In this document: one piece after another, positions 40,070 through 49,270 of the stretch | Position numbering within the stretch: the first letter of the stretch is position 1 | How the letters are laid out: each line of letters opens with the position of its first letter | From: Streptomyces sp. FIT100 | Lineage (GTDB): Bacteria > Actinomycetota > Actinomycetes > Streptomycetales > Streptomycetaceae | Assembly (NCBI RefSeq): GCF_024584805.1 | Contig: NZ_CP075715.1 | Coordinates: 372,001 to 436,000 of the forward strand | Length of the DNA: 64,000 nucleotides | Reading direction: 5' to 3' | Made by a program: the position numbers and the translations under genes | Notes under the pieces: generated by a model | The model's database searches: none | Told to the model about the DNA's origin: nothing | Seen by the model: the letters and a program-made list of their open reading frames with translations, nothing else

Positions 40070-40468
40070 CTGTGCCCCAGGAGAGGTCGAACCGACCGCC
40101 GATCGGCCTGTTTGGCCATCGTGCCACCAGCCCCGCCCACTCCATAGGGGCCGGACCGTGCTGTGCTGCGCAGCATAGGCGGTGAGATACCGCAACAGGC
40201 GGTGTGGGCGCAGGCTGCGGCGCGGGGCCCTGGCCGTCGGACAAGGCCCCGCAGCGCCCTTGGGGCGTGCCCGCAGCCCAGGACGAACGGCATGAATCGC
40301 GGCTCGGCGGCTTTTGCGAGACCCTGAGGAATGGAGCGCGCGGCGCGGGCGTGCCGCACGCATCCGGGGCGGCCCCGGCAATGGTGGCGGGCCGCGGGGG
40401 TAGCGCGCCCGACAGCGGCGACGCATGTCCAGCGTGACATTCACGCCTAGCGAGTAAGGCGGGCTGTG
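40070..40468. other. 399-bp intergenic region between the lipoprotein and the molybdenum enzyme operon
   Basis: No gene seen on either strand. It must hold both divergent promoters; I see no clear hexamers or repeats. Confidence 0.5.
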
Positions 40469-41038
40469 ATGAGCGATTCAGATACGGGCGCCGCCGGGCG
40501 GAGCCGGGGCGAGACGGTCCAGGTCTCGGCGATCGAGTTGAGCGTCAACGGCCAGGTGCGGCGGCTTGAGGTGGATCCGCGGACCACGCTGCTCGACGCG
40601 CTGCGCGAGCATCTGCGCCTGAGCGGGACCAAGAAGGGCTGCGACCACGGGCAGTGCGGCGCCTGCACCGTGCTGATCAACGGCCGGCGCGTCAACTCCT
40701 GTTTGACGCTGGCCGTCATGCACGAGGGCGACGAGATCGTGACGATCGAAGGTCTGGGCGAGCCCGAGGCCATGCACCCCATGCAACGCGCCTTCGTCGA
40801 GAGCGACGGCTTCCAGTGCGGCTACTGCACGCCCGGCCAGATCTGTTCGGCCGTCGGCATGCTCGCCGAGGTGGAGGCGGGCTGGCCCAGCCACGCCACC
40901 GCCGACGTGTCCGCTCCGCACATCGCGTTGACCGACGAGGAGATCCGGGAGCGGATGAGCGGCAACATCTGCCGGTGCGCCGCGTATCCGAACATCGTCG
41001 CGGCCATCCGCGGCACCGCCGAGGGAGGCTCGGGATGA
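40469..41038 (+). CDS. Molybdenum aldehyde dehydrogenase, [2Fe-2S] subunit (PaoA/YagT-like)
   Basis: 189-residue small subunit of a xanthine-oxidase-family enzyme. The plant-type cluster is bound by [21 protein letters not shown], and the second cluster by CGYCTPGQ and CRCAAYP. It shuttles electrons from the molybdenum subunit to FAD. Unlike E. coli PaoA it has no Tat signal peptide, so the enzyme is probably cytoplasmic. ATG 40469 directly follows a GTG at 40466; either may start. It overlaps the FAD-subunit start (ATGA). First of three genes. Confidence 0.93.
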   Translation: MSDSDTGAAGRSRGETVQVSAIELSVNGQVRRLEVDPRTTLLDALREHLRLSGTKKGCDHGQCGACTVLINGRRVNSCLTLAVMHEGDEIVTIEGLGEPEAMHPMQRAFVESDGFQCGYCTPGQICSAVGMLAEVEAGWPSHATADVSAPHIALTDEEIRERMSGNICRCAAYPNIVAAIRGTAEGGSG

Positions 41039-42018
41039 GGTCCTTCACCTACGAGCGGGCGACGGACGCACGGGCCGCCGTCGCCGCGGTGTCCCGAAGC
41101 GGCGCGAAGTTCATCAGCGGCGGCACCAATCTGCTCGATCTGATGAAGCTCGACATCGAGCAGCCCAGCCATCTGGTCGACATCAGCCGGCTTCCGTTGC
41201 GGGACATCGAGGAGCTCCCCGACGGCGGGCTGCGCATCGGCGCCCAGGCGGCGAACTCCGACGTGGCGGCCGACGCCCGCGTACGCTCCCGCTATCCCGT
41301 GCTGTCGGAGGCGCTGGTGGCCGGCGCCTCGGGCCAGTTGCGCAACAAGGCGTCCACGGGCGGAAACCTGTTGCAGCGCACGCGCTGCCCCTTCTTCTAC
41401 GACACCGCCGCGGGCTGCAACAAGCGTGATCCCGGATCGGGTTGCTCGGCGATCGGCGGGTTCAACCGGATCCACGCGATCCTGGGCGCCAGCGACTCCT
41501 GCATCGCCACCCACCCTTCGGACATGGCCGTCGCGCTGGCCGCGCTGGGGGCGGAGATCGAGCTGCTCGACGCCGACCAGGGAGTACGCCGCGTCGCCGT
41601 CACGGACTTCTACCGGCTGCCGGGCGACACGCCGCACATCGAGACCGTGCTGGGACCCGGCGAGATGATCACGAGCGTCGTCCTGCCGCCGCCCCCGCCG
41701 GGCCGGCAGAAGTACCGCAAGGTGCGCGACCGGGCGTCGTACGAGTTCGCGCTGGTCTCCGTGGCGGCTGTCGTCGCGACCGATCAGGGAACGATCAGTG
41801 GGGCTCGGGTGGCGTTCGGAGGCGTGGCGCACAAGCCGTGGCGCTCCGTCGAGGCTGAGGCCGCGTTGACCGGCCGGCCGGCCACGATGGACACCTATCG
41901 TGCCGCCGCCGAGGCGGCGATGCGCGACGCGGTCGGACAGGGTGACAACGACTTCAAGATCGAACTGGCCAGGCGCACGCTGTGCCGCACGCTGGCGCAA
42001 CTGGCCGGGGCGAGCTGA
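41035..42018 (+). CDS. Molybdenum aldehyde dehydrogenase, FAD subunit (PaoB/YagS-like)
   Basis: 327-residue medium subunit. The FAD-binding segment is [15 protein letters not shown], with [21 protein letters not shown] cysteine-rich insertion (RCPFF, then [12 protein letters not shown] within 25 residues) provides the extra [4Fe-4S] cluster characteristic of the PaoABC subclass. The CO-dehydrogenase flavoprotein C-domain follows. The start overlaps the stop of the [2Fe-2S] subunit and the Mo subunit begins 9 nt downstream. Confidence 0.93.
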   Translation: MRSFTYERATDARAAVAAVSRSGAKFISGGTNLLDLMKLDIEQPSHLVDISRLPLRDIEELPDGGLRIGAQAANSDVAADARVRSRYPVLSEALVAGASGQLRNKASTGGNLLQRTRCPFFYDTAAGCNKRDPGSGCSAIGGFNRIHAILGASDSCIATHPSDMAVALAALGAEIELLDADQGVRRVAVTDFYRLPGDTPHIETVLGPGEMITSVVLPPPPPGRQKYRKVRDRASYEFALVSVAAVVATDQGTISGARVAFGGVAHKPWRSVEAEAALTGRPATMDTYRAAAEAAMRDAVGQGDNDFKIELARRTLCRTLAQLAGAS

Positions 42019-42027
42019 GGAGGCGGC

Positions 42028-44256
42028 ATGATCGGGCAGGCTCTGAACCGCGTCGACGGCCCGCAGAAGGTCACCGGCCGTGCCACCTACGCCTACGAGC
42101 ACTGGGAGGCCGGTCAACCGCTCTACGGCTTCATCGTCGGCGCGACGATCGGCAAGGGCCGCATCACCCGGATCGACACCGGGAACGCCGAACGCGCCCC
42201 CGGCGTGCACCTGGTGATGACCCATCTCAATGCCCCGGAGCAAGGCCCACGCGACGAGTCCCTGCCGTTCGAGTACTGGCGCGCCCAGCCGGTGCTGACC
42301 GGTCCCGACATCCACTATCACGGCGAGCCGGTGGCACTCGTCGTCGCCACGACCCTGGAGCAGGCCCGGGCGGCGGGCGATCTCGTCGAGGTCGAATACA
42401 CCGTCGGGCGGGGACGTTTTGACTTCGCCGAGCAGGAAGACGAGGTGTACATCCCGAAGGTGGTCAACGCCGGCCTCCCGACCGACACCGCGGTGGGCGA
42501 CTTCGATGCCGGGTTCGACAGCGCGGAGGTCAGGGTCGACGAGTACTACACCACGCCGTACGAGTTCTCGATGCCCATGGAACCGCACGCGTGTCTGGTG
42601 GAACCTCGTGGTGAGGACCTGGTCGTCTACGTCAGCTGCCAGATCGTCGATGCGGCGCAGGCGTCGATCGCCGGCACGCTGCGGATCGACCCGGAACGGG
42701 TCCACATCGTCGCCCCCTTCGTCGGCGGCGGATTCGGTTCCAAGCTGGGCATCCACTCCGAGACGATCCTGGCGGCGCTCGCCGCCCGCGCGTTGCGCCA
42801 ACCGGTCAAGGTGGCGCTGACCCGGCAGCAGATCTTCCAGCTCATCGGCATGCGGCCCATATCCAACCAGCGGGTCCGGCTGGGCGCGGAGCGCGACGGA
42901 CGGCTGACGGCGATCGCCCACGACGTCACCATGCACACCAACCCCGACGTGGAGTACGCCGAGCAGACCGCCGCCACGACCCGCAGCCTCTACGCCGCGC
43001 CCCACCGGCTGACCAGCCACCGGCTGGCGCCGCTCGACCTGCCGCGCGGTACGGACGTCCGCGCACCGGGCGAGGCGCCGGGCATGCTGGCGGTCGAGTC
43101 GGCGATGGACGAGCTGGCCCATGCACTCGTGCTGGACCCGGTCGAGCTGCGGATCCGCAACGAGCCCACCGTCGATCCCGAGCGGAACGTGCCGTACAGC
43201 GACCGGCACCTGGTCGAGTGCCTGCGCGAGGGGGCGCGCCGGTTCGGCTGGGAGCAGCGCCCCGCCACCCCGGCGAGCGCCCGCGACGGGCGATGGTTGG
43301 TCGGCTACGGCATGTCGGCCGCCATCCGCGGGCATTTCCAGGGGCCGACAGCGGTGCGGGTGCGCTTGGAGGCGGACGGCACCGCCGTCGTCCAGACGGA
43401 CATGACCGACATCGGCACGGGCACCTACACCATCCTGACCCAGGTCGCGGCCGACGGTCTCGGGCTGCCGCCGGATCGGGTGCGGATCGATCTCGGGCGT
43501 TCGGACTTCCCCACCAGCTGGGGGTCGGGCGGCTCGTGGGGCGCGACCAACTCCAGCACCGCGGTGCATCGGGCGTGCCTGGCCCTGCGCGAGGAGCTGC
43601 TGGCTTCGGTGCGCGGCGACACCGGCTCTGCGCTGCACGGCCTGGACCCGGCGGACGCGGTGTTCGCCGACGGCAACGTCAGTATCGGTGGCGCGTCCGA
43701 GGCGCTGGGAGAGATCGTCGCGCGTCACCATCCCGACGGTCTGGAGGCGGAGGGCGGGACCCGCTTCATGGGCGACGATCCCCACTACACGGACTACTCG
43801 ATCAACACCTACGGGGCCCATTTCGCCGAGGTGGGGGTCGACGCGGACACCGCCGAGATCCGTCTGCGGCGGATGCTCGGCGTGTTCTCGGTGGGCACCG
43901 TGCTCAACCCGAAGACGACCCGCTCACAGCTGATCGGCGGCATGATCTGGGGGGTCGGCGCGGCCCTGGAGGAGGAAGCCGTCGTCGACCCGCGATCGGG
44001 CGCCTTCGTCAACCGGGACTTCGCGCAGTACCTGGTGCCGGTGCACGCCGACATCCCCACCGTCGAGGCCGTCGTCCTCGACAGTTACGACGACAAGGCC
44101 AACCCCCTTGGCGCGAAGGGCGTCGGCGAGCTGGGCATCTGCGGGGCCGGTGCGTCGGTCGCGAACGCGGTGTTCAACGCCACCGGCGTGCGCGTCCGCG
44201 ACTTCCCCATCACCATCGAGAAGGTGCTGCCCGGTCTGCCGCCGCTGGAGACCTAG
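42028..44256 (+). CDS. Molybdenum aldehyde dehydrogenase, catalytic subunit (PaoC/YagR-like)
   Basis: 742 residues carrying the Mo-MCD cofactor. The hammerhead domain (IGQALNRVDGPQKVTGRATY) is followed by the Mo-binding region: FVGGGFGSKLG, RAPGEAPGMLAVESAMDELA and GSWGATNSST, and near the end GAKGVGELGICGAGASVANA, whose Glu is the catalytic base. The length and the APGE variant agree with PaoC-type aldehyde dehydrogenases, which oxidise aromatic and other aldehydes to acids. No chaperone (PaoD/XdhC) or cytosine-MPT transferase gene is present within the window. Confidence 0.93.
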   Translation: MIGQALNRVDGPQKVTGRATYAYEHWEAGQPLYGFIVGATIGKGRITRIDTGNAERAPGVHLVMTHLNAPEQGPRDESLPFEYWRAQPVLTGPDIHYHGEPVALVVATTLEQARAAGDLVEVEYTVGRGRFDFAEQEDEVYIPKVVNAGLPTDTAVGDFDAGFDSAEVRVDEYYTTPYEFSMPMEPHACLVEPRGEDLVVYVSCQIVDAAQASIAGTLRIDPERVHIVAPFVGGGFGSKLGIHSETILAALAARALRQPVKVALTRQQIFQLIGMRPISNQRVRLGAERDGRLTAIAHDVTMHTNPDVEYAEQTAATTRSLYAAPHRLTSHRLAPLDLPRGTDVRAPGEAPGMLAVESAMDELAHALVLDPVELRIRNEPTVDPERNVPYSDRHLVECLREGARRFGWEQRPATPASARDGRWLVGYGMSAAIRGHFQGPTAVRVRLEADGTAVVQTDMTDIGTGTYTILTQVAADGLGLPPDRVRIDLGRSDFPTSWGSGGSWGATNSSTAVHRACLALREELLASVRGDTGSALHGLDPADAVFADGNVSIGGASEALGEIVARHHPDGLEAEGGTRFMGDDPHYTDYSINTYGAHFAEVGVDADTAEIRLRRMLGVFSVGTVLNPKTTRSQLIGGMIWGVGAALEEEAVVDPRSGAFVNRDFAQYLVPVHADIPTVEAVVLDSYDDKANPLGAKGVGELGICGAGASVANAVFNATGVRVRDFPITIEKVLPGLPPLET

Positions 44257-44703
44257 AGATCGTTCAGGAAGTCCAGCAGGGCCTTGCTCACCTCGGCGGG
44301 GCGCTCCTGCTGCGTCCAGTGGCCGCAGCCGGGCAGGAAGACGGTGCCGCGAAGGTCGGGGGCGATCGCAGGCAGGCCGGCCTTCAGCTCGTCGATGCCG
44401 ATGAGGGCGGGGACCATGTCGCGGTCACCGGCGACGTAGAGCGCGGGGGGCCGGACCACCGCGTCGACCCAGGCGGCCGTGAGCTCCCAGTTGCGGTCGA
44501 GGTTGCGGTACCAGTTGAGCGGGCCGGTGAAGCCCTTCTCGGCGAACTCTCGGACGTAGGTGGCGATGTCCTCCTCCGTCAGCCAGCCCGGCAGCCCATC
44601 GGGCACGTCGGCGAAGCCCCTGGCGCCCTTGCCTTCGGGGATCATCCACGGGCTGGGCGAGGTGTTCGCCGCGTTGTCGCCCGAAGCCCCGTAGAGGAGT
44701 GCC
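44253..44703 (-). pseudogene. C-terminal fragment of an alpha/beta hydrolase (epoxide-hydrolase-like)
   Basis: The tail of an epoxide-hydrolase-like protein reads from about 44703 as QALLYGASGDNAANTSPSPW, then GFADVPDGLPGWLTEEDIAT, ALYVAGDRDMVPA (catalytic acid region) and LPGCGHWTQQERPAEVSKAL (catalytic His). The nucleophile elbow and the first 180 or so residues are absent. An open frame from ATG 44645 exists, but it would encode only 130 residues without a nucleophile. At its 5' side the sequence passes straight into the 3' part of a ketosynthase gene, so a deletion joined the two. It overlaps the Mo subunit by 4 nt, tail to tail. Confidence 0.8.
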
Positions 44704-45853
44704 TGGGGGCGCCGTGCACGATGTCGATGCGGCTGCTGGGATCGGGCCTGCGGAAGTGGGCGGTGGGCGGGATCCTTCCGTCGGCCAGTGTCAGGGCTGC
44801 GAAGACCGCTTCCACGGCGCCGGCGGCGCCGGCGGCGCCCAGCAGGTGTCCGGTGACTCCCTTCGTCGAAGTGATCGGCACCGCGTGGTCACCGAACAGG
44901 GCCGCCAGAGCGGTGGCCTCGACCTCGTCGTTCAAGCGGGTGCCGGTGCCATGAGCGTTGACGTGTGCCACCGAGGAGGGGTGTAGGCCGGCTTCGCCCA
45001 GGGCTGCTTGCATCGCCCGCACCGGACCGGTTCCGCTCTCCTCGGGGGAGGTGATGTGGAAGGCATCGGACGTACAGCCGTATCCGGCGATCTCGCACAG
45101 GATCCGGGCCTCTCTGGCGAGGGCTTGTTCGCGTTCCTCGAGGATCAGGAAGGCGGCTCCCTCGCCCATGACGAATCCCTGGCGGCGTTCGTCGAAGGGA
45201 CATGGTGTCGAGTCGATGCCTTGGGAGGAGGGGTGCAGGCTCCCGGATCGGAGGTATGCGTGGAGGGTGACGGGAGTGATCGCTGCCTCGTTGCCTCAGG
45301 TGATGGCGGTGTCGGCCTGCCCGTATTTGATCAGCCGGAAGGCCTCGCCGACGGCCTGCGTTCCTGATGCGCATGCTGTGGTGACGCACAGGCTCGGGCC
45401 CTTTGCGTCGAAGCTCATGCTGATCCAGGCAGCACTCGCGTTGAACATGATCAGCGGAATGTGCAGTGCCCGCGGGGAGCCCGGCGTTCCGGGTTCTGTC
45501 GAGGTGAGGCAGTGCTCTTGGGTCTGTGTGCCGCCGTGGGCGGTGCCCGCGACGACGGCCCGGCGTTCAGCGGTGCCGGCCAGACCGCCCGCGTCCTGGA
45601 CAGCGTCCGCTGCCGCGGCGAGCCCCAAGACGCTGCACCGGTCAAGCCGCACAGCCTCGCGCGGGGTCAGGTACGCGCCGACCTCGAACTCGGGCACCAC
45701 GCATCCGACATCGGCGTCCGAGGCCCAAGTTCCATGGGGCATCCGTCAGGCGGTGCCGATCCCGTCCAGTACGTTCTTCCAGATGGTCTGGACGTCGGTG
45801 CCCGCAGCTGTCTTCGCACCGACTCCGGTGACGACCACGCGGCGTCCGCTCAT
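44704..45853 (-). pseudogene. FabF-like ketosynthase with two in-frame TGA codons and a deleted 3' end
   Basis: From ATG 45853 the frame reads MSGRRVVVTGVGAKTAAG and on to LDGIGTA, a TGA (45746-45748), then HGTWASDADVGCVVPEFEVG, the active site CVTTACASGTQAVGEAF with its Cys, GQADTAIT, a second TGA (45296-45298), then NEAAITPVTL, GFVMGEGAAFLILEEREQAL, the His motifs VNAHGTGTRLNDEVEATAL and STKGVTGHLLGAAG. All parts are in one frame. After RIDIVHGAP the last 30 residues or so are missing because of the fusion to the hydrolase. Both stops interrupt otherwise good family sequence. It pairs with the ACP gene (ATGA overlap), so a type II FAS/PKS-like unit once existed here. Confidence 0.85.
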
Positions 45854-46089
45854 GCTCGTACGCCCTGCATTGCCTCTGCCTGGGCTGCCAGTACCAGCTC
45901 CGTCAGCTCGGCGAAGTCCCGGGCCGCGGCGATCGCTTCGTCGGACAGGCGTACGCCCAGCATGTCGTTGATCGCTACCTGGATCTCGGCGCGGTCCAGG
46001 CTGTCCATCTGCAGCTCCTGGAAGGGGGTGTTCTCCTCCATCGGTACGCCAACGACTGCGTGCACGGCGGCGATCACACGATCTGTCAT
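45850..46089 (-). CDS. Acyl carrier protein
   Basis: 79 residues: a four-helix acyl carrier protein with the phosphopantetheine site MDSLDRAEIQVAIND (Ser of DSL). It starts MTDRVIAAVHAVVG at ATG 46089; the longer frame has a Gly/Arg-rich prefix of no family character. The stop overlaps the ketosynthase start. With its ketosynthase dead, it may be unused, or may serve another system in trans; it is intact by sequence. Confidence 0.85.
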   Translation of the reverse strand: MTDRVIAAVHAVVGVPMEENTPFQELQMDSLDRAEIQVAINDMLGVRLSDEAIAAARDFAELTELVLAAQAEAMQGVRA

Positions 46090-46221
46090 TCGATCCACGG
46101 GTCCGGCCTTTCGACGGGGTCTGCCCGGAGCGTACGAACCACATCTCGCGCCGCTCGTATCCGCGGCTGGGGAGAGCCAGGCCACCTGTACAGCCCTCCA
46201 TGGCCCTTTCAGGCCGGGTGA

Positions 46222-47472
46222 TCACCAGGTGAGCGGAAGAGTGAGGGGTGAGCGCAGGACAGAGGTGGCGTTCCACGGGATGTCGTCCGGGGCCGCCGCC
46301 AGGCGCAGGGTGGGGAGGGTGCGGGGGAGGTGGGTGAAGACGGTCTCCAGGACGACCATGACGAGGGCGGTGGCGGGGCAGCGGTGGGGGCCCCAGCCGA
46401 AGGTCAGGTGGTCGACGGGGGACCGGCCGGGGACGAGGGCTTCGGGGTCTTCGAAGTGGTGGGGGTCGTGGTTCGCGGCGACGTAGGAGACGTAGACCAC
46501 CTCCCCAGCGGCGATCCGGTGGCCGGAGAGGTCCACGTCTTCCATGGCGATCCTCGGGGTGCCGACCCCGCGGTGGTACGGGATGTGGCGCAGGACCTCG
46601 TCGAGGACGGAGTTCAGCCGCCCGGGTTCGTCGACGAGGAGGCGGTACACGTGGGGGTGTTCCATCAAGGTGTAGGTGATGTTCGCTACTTGGTTGGTCA
46701 TGTTGTCGTGACCGCCCAGAATCAGCGACACCGCCAGCGCGGCGACCTCGTCATCGGTGAGAGCCGTGGCGCCGCCTCGCGGGTGGAGGAGCGCGGAGAG
46801 CAGGTCGTCGGCCGGAATGCTGCGGCGCCGGGCGGCGAGTTCGCGCAGGTAGTCGTGGACGCTCTGGTGGGCGTGCGTGTCCTCGCGGTCGTCCGTGTCC
46901 TTGATGGGGTCGATGCGTGCCCGCAGTGAGCGGTGGTCCTCCTGGGGAATGCCCAGTACGTCCCAGATGGTGTACATGGGCAGCGGGGCGGCGACCTCAC
47001 GGACGAAGTCGGCACCCGGCCCAGCCTCGGTGAAGCGGTCCAGGAGCCGGACGACGGACTCGTCGGCGAGCCGGCGCAGGCGCCTGGTGCCGTACGTCGA
47101 GAAGGCCCGGGCGAGGGCGGCTCTGATCCGGAAGCTGTGCGGGGGGTCGAGCATCATGAGGGCGTCGGCGGGAGCGATGGGGATGGGGGTCATCCTGCTG
47201 TAGTCGCGTCCGACGGCCGCAGCACGGCTGAAGCGGGGGTCACTGGTGACCTGGCGTACCTCGGCGTGCCGGGTGACGATCCACGCGGTGCCCTGGCCGT
47301 GGTTCATCCGGACCCGCGTCAGCGGGGCTTCACGGAGCATCTCGCCCATCACTGGATCGAACGCCAGGGCGTCGGAGAAGTCGAACGGGCAGTGCCGCGC
47401 GCCACTGCTGCCTTCGGCCTCGTCGGTGGTGGTGGTGTTCGAACTGAGGCTGGTCGTGCTGCTCGGATTCAT
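46222..47472 (-). CDS. Cytochrome P450
   Basis: 416 residues, soluble bacterial class I P450. Heme ligand loop FGWGPHRCPA with the axial Cys (a somewhat unusual W and missing second Gly); ExxR in the K helix as LDEVLRH; I-helix LILGGHDNMTNQVA, where the usual acid-alcohol pair is D-N, lacking the conserved Thr. It ends SPLTLPLTW, like other antibiotic-biosynthesis P450s. It needs ferredoxin and reductase from elsewhere. It is divergent from the aldo/keto reductase, SnoaL-like and RppA genes. In Streptomyces griseus and relatives RppA pairs with a P450 (P-450mel/CYP158) that couples flaviolin; this gene is a candidate but a link is not proven. It could instead belong to the ACP/ketosynthase pair on the same strand. 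Confidence 0.88.
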   Translation of the reverse strand: MNPSSTTSLSSNTTTTDEAEGSSGARHCPFDFSDALAFDPVMGEMLREAPLTRVRMNHGQGTAWIVTRHAEVRQVTSDPRFSRAAAVGRDYSRMTPIPIAPADALMMLDPPHSFRIRAALARAFSTYGTRRLRRLADESVVRLLDRFTEAGPGADFVREVAAPLPMYTIWDVLGIPQEDHRSLRARIDPIKDTDDREDTHAHQSVHDYLRELAARRRSIPADDLLSALLHPRGGATALTDDEVAALAVSLILGGHDNMTNQVANITYTLMEHPHVYRLLVDEPGRLNSVLDEVLRHIPYHRGVGTPRIAMEDVDLSGHRIAAGEVVYVSYVAANHDPHHFEDPEALVPGRSPVDHLTFGWGPHRCPATALVMVVLETVFTHLPRTLPTLRLAAAPDDIPWNATSVLRSPLTLPLTW

Positions 47473-47751
47473 GAGGTGGGAGTTCCCGGCCGCGCGGTGA
47501 CCTTCGCCGCGGCCGCCTGGATTCGCCCGTATGCCGGGCTACTTCAGACTGCGGTCCGGACCGGTGGGGCGGGAATGGGCCGCACAGGGGAAAACACCTC
47601 CCGCACCGGAGGGACGCGGCGAATCGTTCCCTCGACTGGTGCATCGTCGTGGCAGCAAACCATCTGGGCGCTCTGCCCGGGTCGGCGTCACGACAGCGTG
47701 CGTGCGGAACCCCGGTGCGATGGGTGCCCTTTTGCCTGCGGGAGGCAGCCG

Positions 47752-48687
47752 ATGAGCATTCTCACCACATCCCCCGAACGGGTCCGGCTGGGTACGGACC
47801 TGACGGTCGGACGCATCGGCTACGGCGCGATGCACTTGACGGGACCGGGGATGTGGGGGCCCTACCCGGATCCCGCGCACGCGAAAGCCGTACTGCGGCG
47901 CGCGGTCGAACTGGGCGTGGAGTTCATCGACACCGCGGACTGCTACGGCCCGGGCGACAACGAGCGCATCATCCGAGAGGCCCTGCACCCCTATCCGGAA
48001 CACCTCGTCGTCTGCACCAAGGGCGGCCTGCTCCGGCGCGGTCCCTCGGACTGGACAGTGCCGGGGCGGGAGTACATCACTCCGCTCGGCCGGCCCGCCT
48101 ACCTGCGCCAGCAGGTAGAAATGTCCCTGCGCAACCTCGGCGTCGAACGCATCGACCTATACCAGCTCCACAGCATCGACCCGCTGGTCCCCCTCGCGGA
48201 ACAGGTCGGCGTGCTGACCGAGATGCGGGCCGAAGGCAAGATCCGCCACATCGGCCTGTCCGGCCAGCCCGAAGTCACCTGCGAAGAGCTGGCGCAGGCC
48301 GCCGAGTACGCGGACATCGTCGTCGTGGAGAACCTGTACAACGTCGCGGACCGCACCGGTGACGCCGCCCTGGAGTACGCCGAGCACCACGGCATCGCGT
48401 TCATCCCGTGGTTCCCCCTCGGCCACGGCCAGCTCGTCGGCCCCACCAGCCCGCTGACCGCCGTGGCAGCGCAGTGCGGAGCCACCGCCTCCCAACTCGC
48501 CCTGGCCTGGCTGCTGCAGCGCTCGCCCGCCACACTCCTGATCCCCGGAACGACCTCGATCGGCCACCTCGAGGAGAACATGAGGGCCGCGCAGGTCACC
48601 CTCGGCGAGGACGAACTGAGGCTCATCGACTCCGCGCTGGAGGGCAACGGCCTGGCGGGGCGCCGCCCGGTCAAGGAGCGGGCATGA
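47752..48687 (+). CDS. Aldo/keto reductase
   Basis: 311-residue (beta/alpha)8 NADPH-dependent reductase. Catalytic tetrad segments: FIDTADCYGPG (Asp, Tyr), VCTKGG (Lys) and DLYQLHSID (His). NADP-binding IPWFPLGHG and IPGTTSIGHLEENMRAA are at the C-side. ATG 47752 lies behind GGGAGGCAGCCG; a much longer open frame upstream is not coding. It overlaps the SnoaL-like gene by ATGA, forming an operon that probably includes rppA. It may reduce a carbonyl of a tetrahydroxynaphthalene-derived intermediate, by analogy with naphthol reductases; that is inference. Confidence 0.88.
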   Translation: MSILTTSPERVRLGTDLTVGRIGYGAMHLTGPGMWGPYPDPAHAKAVLRRAVELGVEFIDTADCYGPGDNERIIREALHPYPEHLVVCTKGGLLRRGPSDWTVPGREYITPLGRPAYLRQQVEMSLRNLGVERIDLYQLHSIDPLVPLAEQVGVLTEMRAEGKIRHIGLSGQPEVTCEELAQAAEYADIVVVENLYNVADRTGDAALEYAEHHGIAFIPWFPLGHGQLVGPTSPLTAVAAQCGATASQLALAWLLQRSPATLLIPGTTSIGHLEENMRAAQVTLGEDELRLIDSALEGNGLAGRRPVKERA

Positions 48688-49223
48688 CCGGGGGCGCCGC
48701 CGACTCCGCGCCCGCTGGCAGCGTTGTTACCGGCGCTACCGCCGGCCCGAGCGCACCGCACCTGCACGAGGCCCTTCTGCGGACCCTCTACACGGACCTC
48801 CTGCGCATCGGCGACCACGCCGCGGACGACGTCGTCTACCACCTGGCCCATCGCGACCTGGGCCTCGACCTGCCGGCTCGGATCCAGGGAAGAGCGGCCG
48901 TCACTGAGTGCGAGAGGGCTCTGCACCATGCGACCGGCGGCACCCTGACCGCTGCCATCGACGCGATCGCCGCGAACGACTTCTTCGCCGCGGTGACCGG
49001 GATCTTCAGCGCCACCATCGGCGGCGGCGCCGTTACGTTCCCGTTCTGCGGGCTCTGGCGCTTCCGCGACGGCCTGATCGTCGAACACTGGCAGAACGCC
49101 TACGAACCCGCCGCACTGCACGCCCGGCTGAGCTCCGCCTCGTCACGCATCTCCGGCCCCGCGCTTGTCCCCGCACCCGTCGACGGGCCGTCACACCCGC
49201 GCCGGGGCGCGGTCGCCCCCTGA
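48684..49223 (+). CDS. SnoaL-like/NTF2-fold protein
   Basis: 179 residues with a central NTF2-like domain (about 25-150): LHEALLRTLYTDLLRIGDHA, RIQGRAAVTECERALHH, FPFCGLWRFRDGLIVEHWQN A. SnoaL-like proteins act as polyketide cyclases, hydroxylases or isomerases, and in this setting could cyclise or hydroxylate a product of RppA. N- and C-terminal tails are Ala/Pro-rich. It starts at ATG 48684, overlapping the AKR stop by 4 nt, and is followed by rppA after 47 nt. Confidence 0.8.
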   Translation: MTGGAADSAPAGSVVTGATAGPSAPHLHEALLRTLYTDLLRIGDHAADDVVYHLAHRDLGLDLPARIQGRAAVTECERALHHATGGTLTAAIDAIAANDFFAAVTGIFSATIGGGAVTFPFCGLWRFRDGLIVEHWQNAYEPAALHARLSSASSRISGPALVPAPVDGPSHPRRGAVAP

Positions 49224-49270
49224 GCCGGGAAAACCGGGCTCCCGTCCCTCCGCTGAGAATGAGAGCGCTC

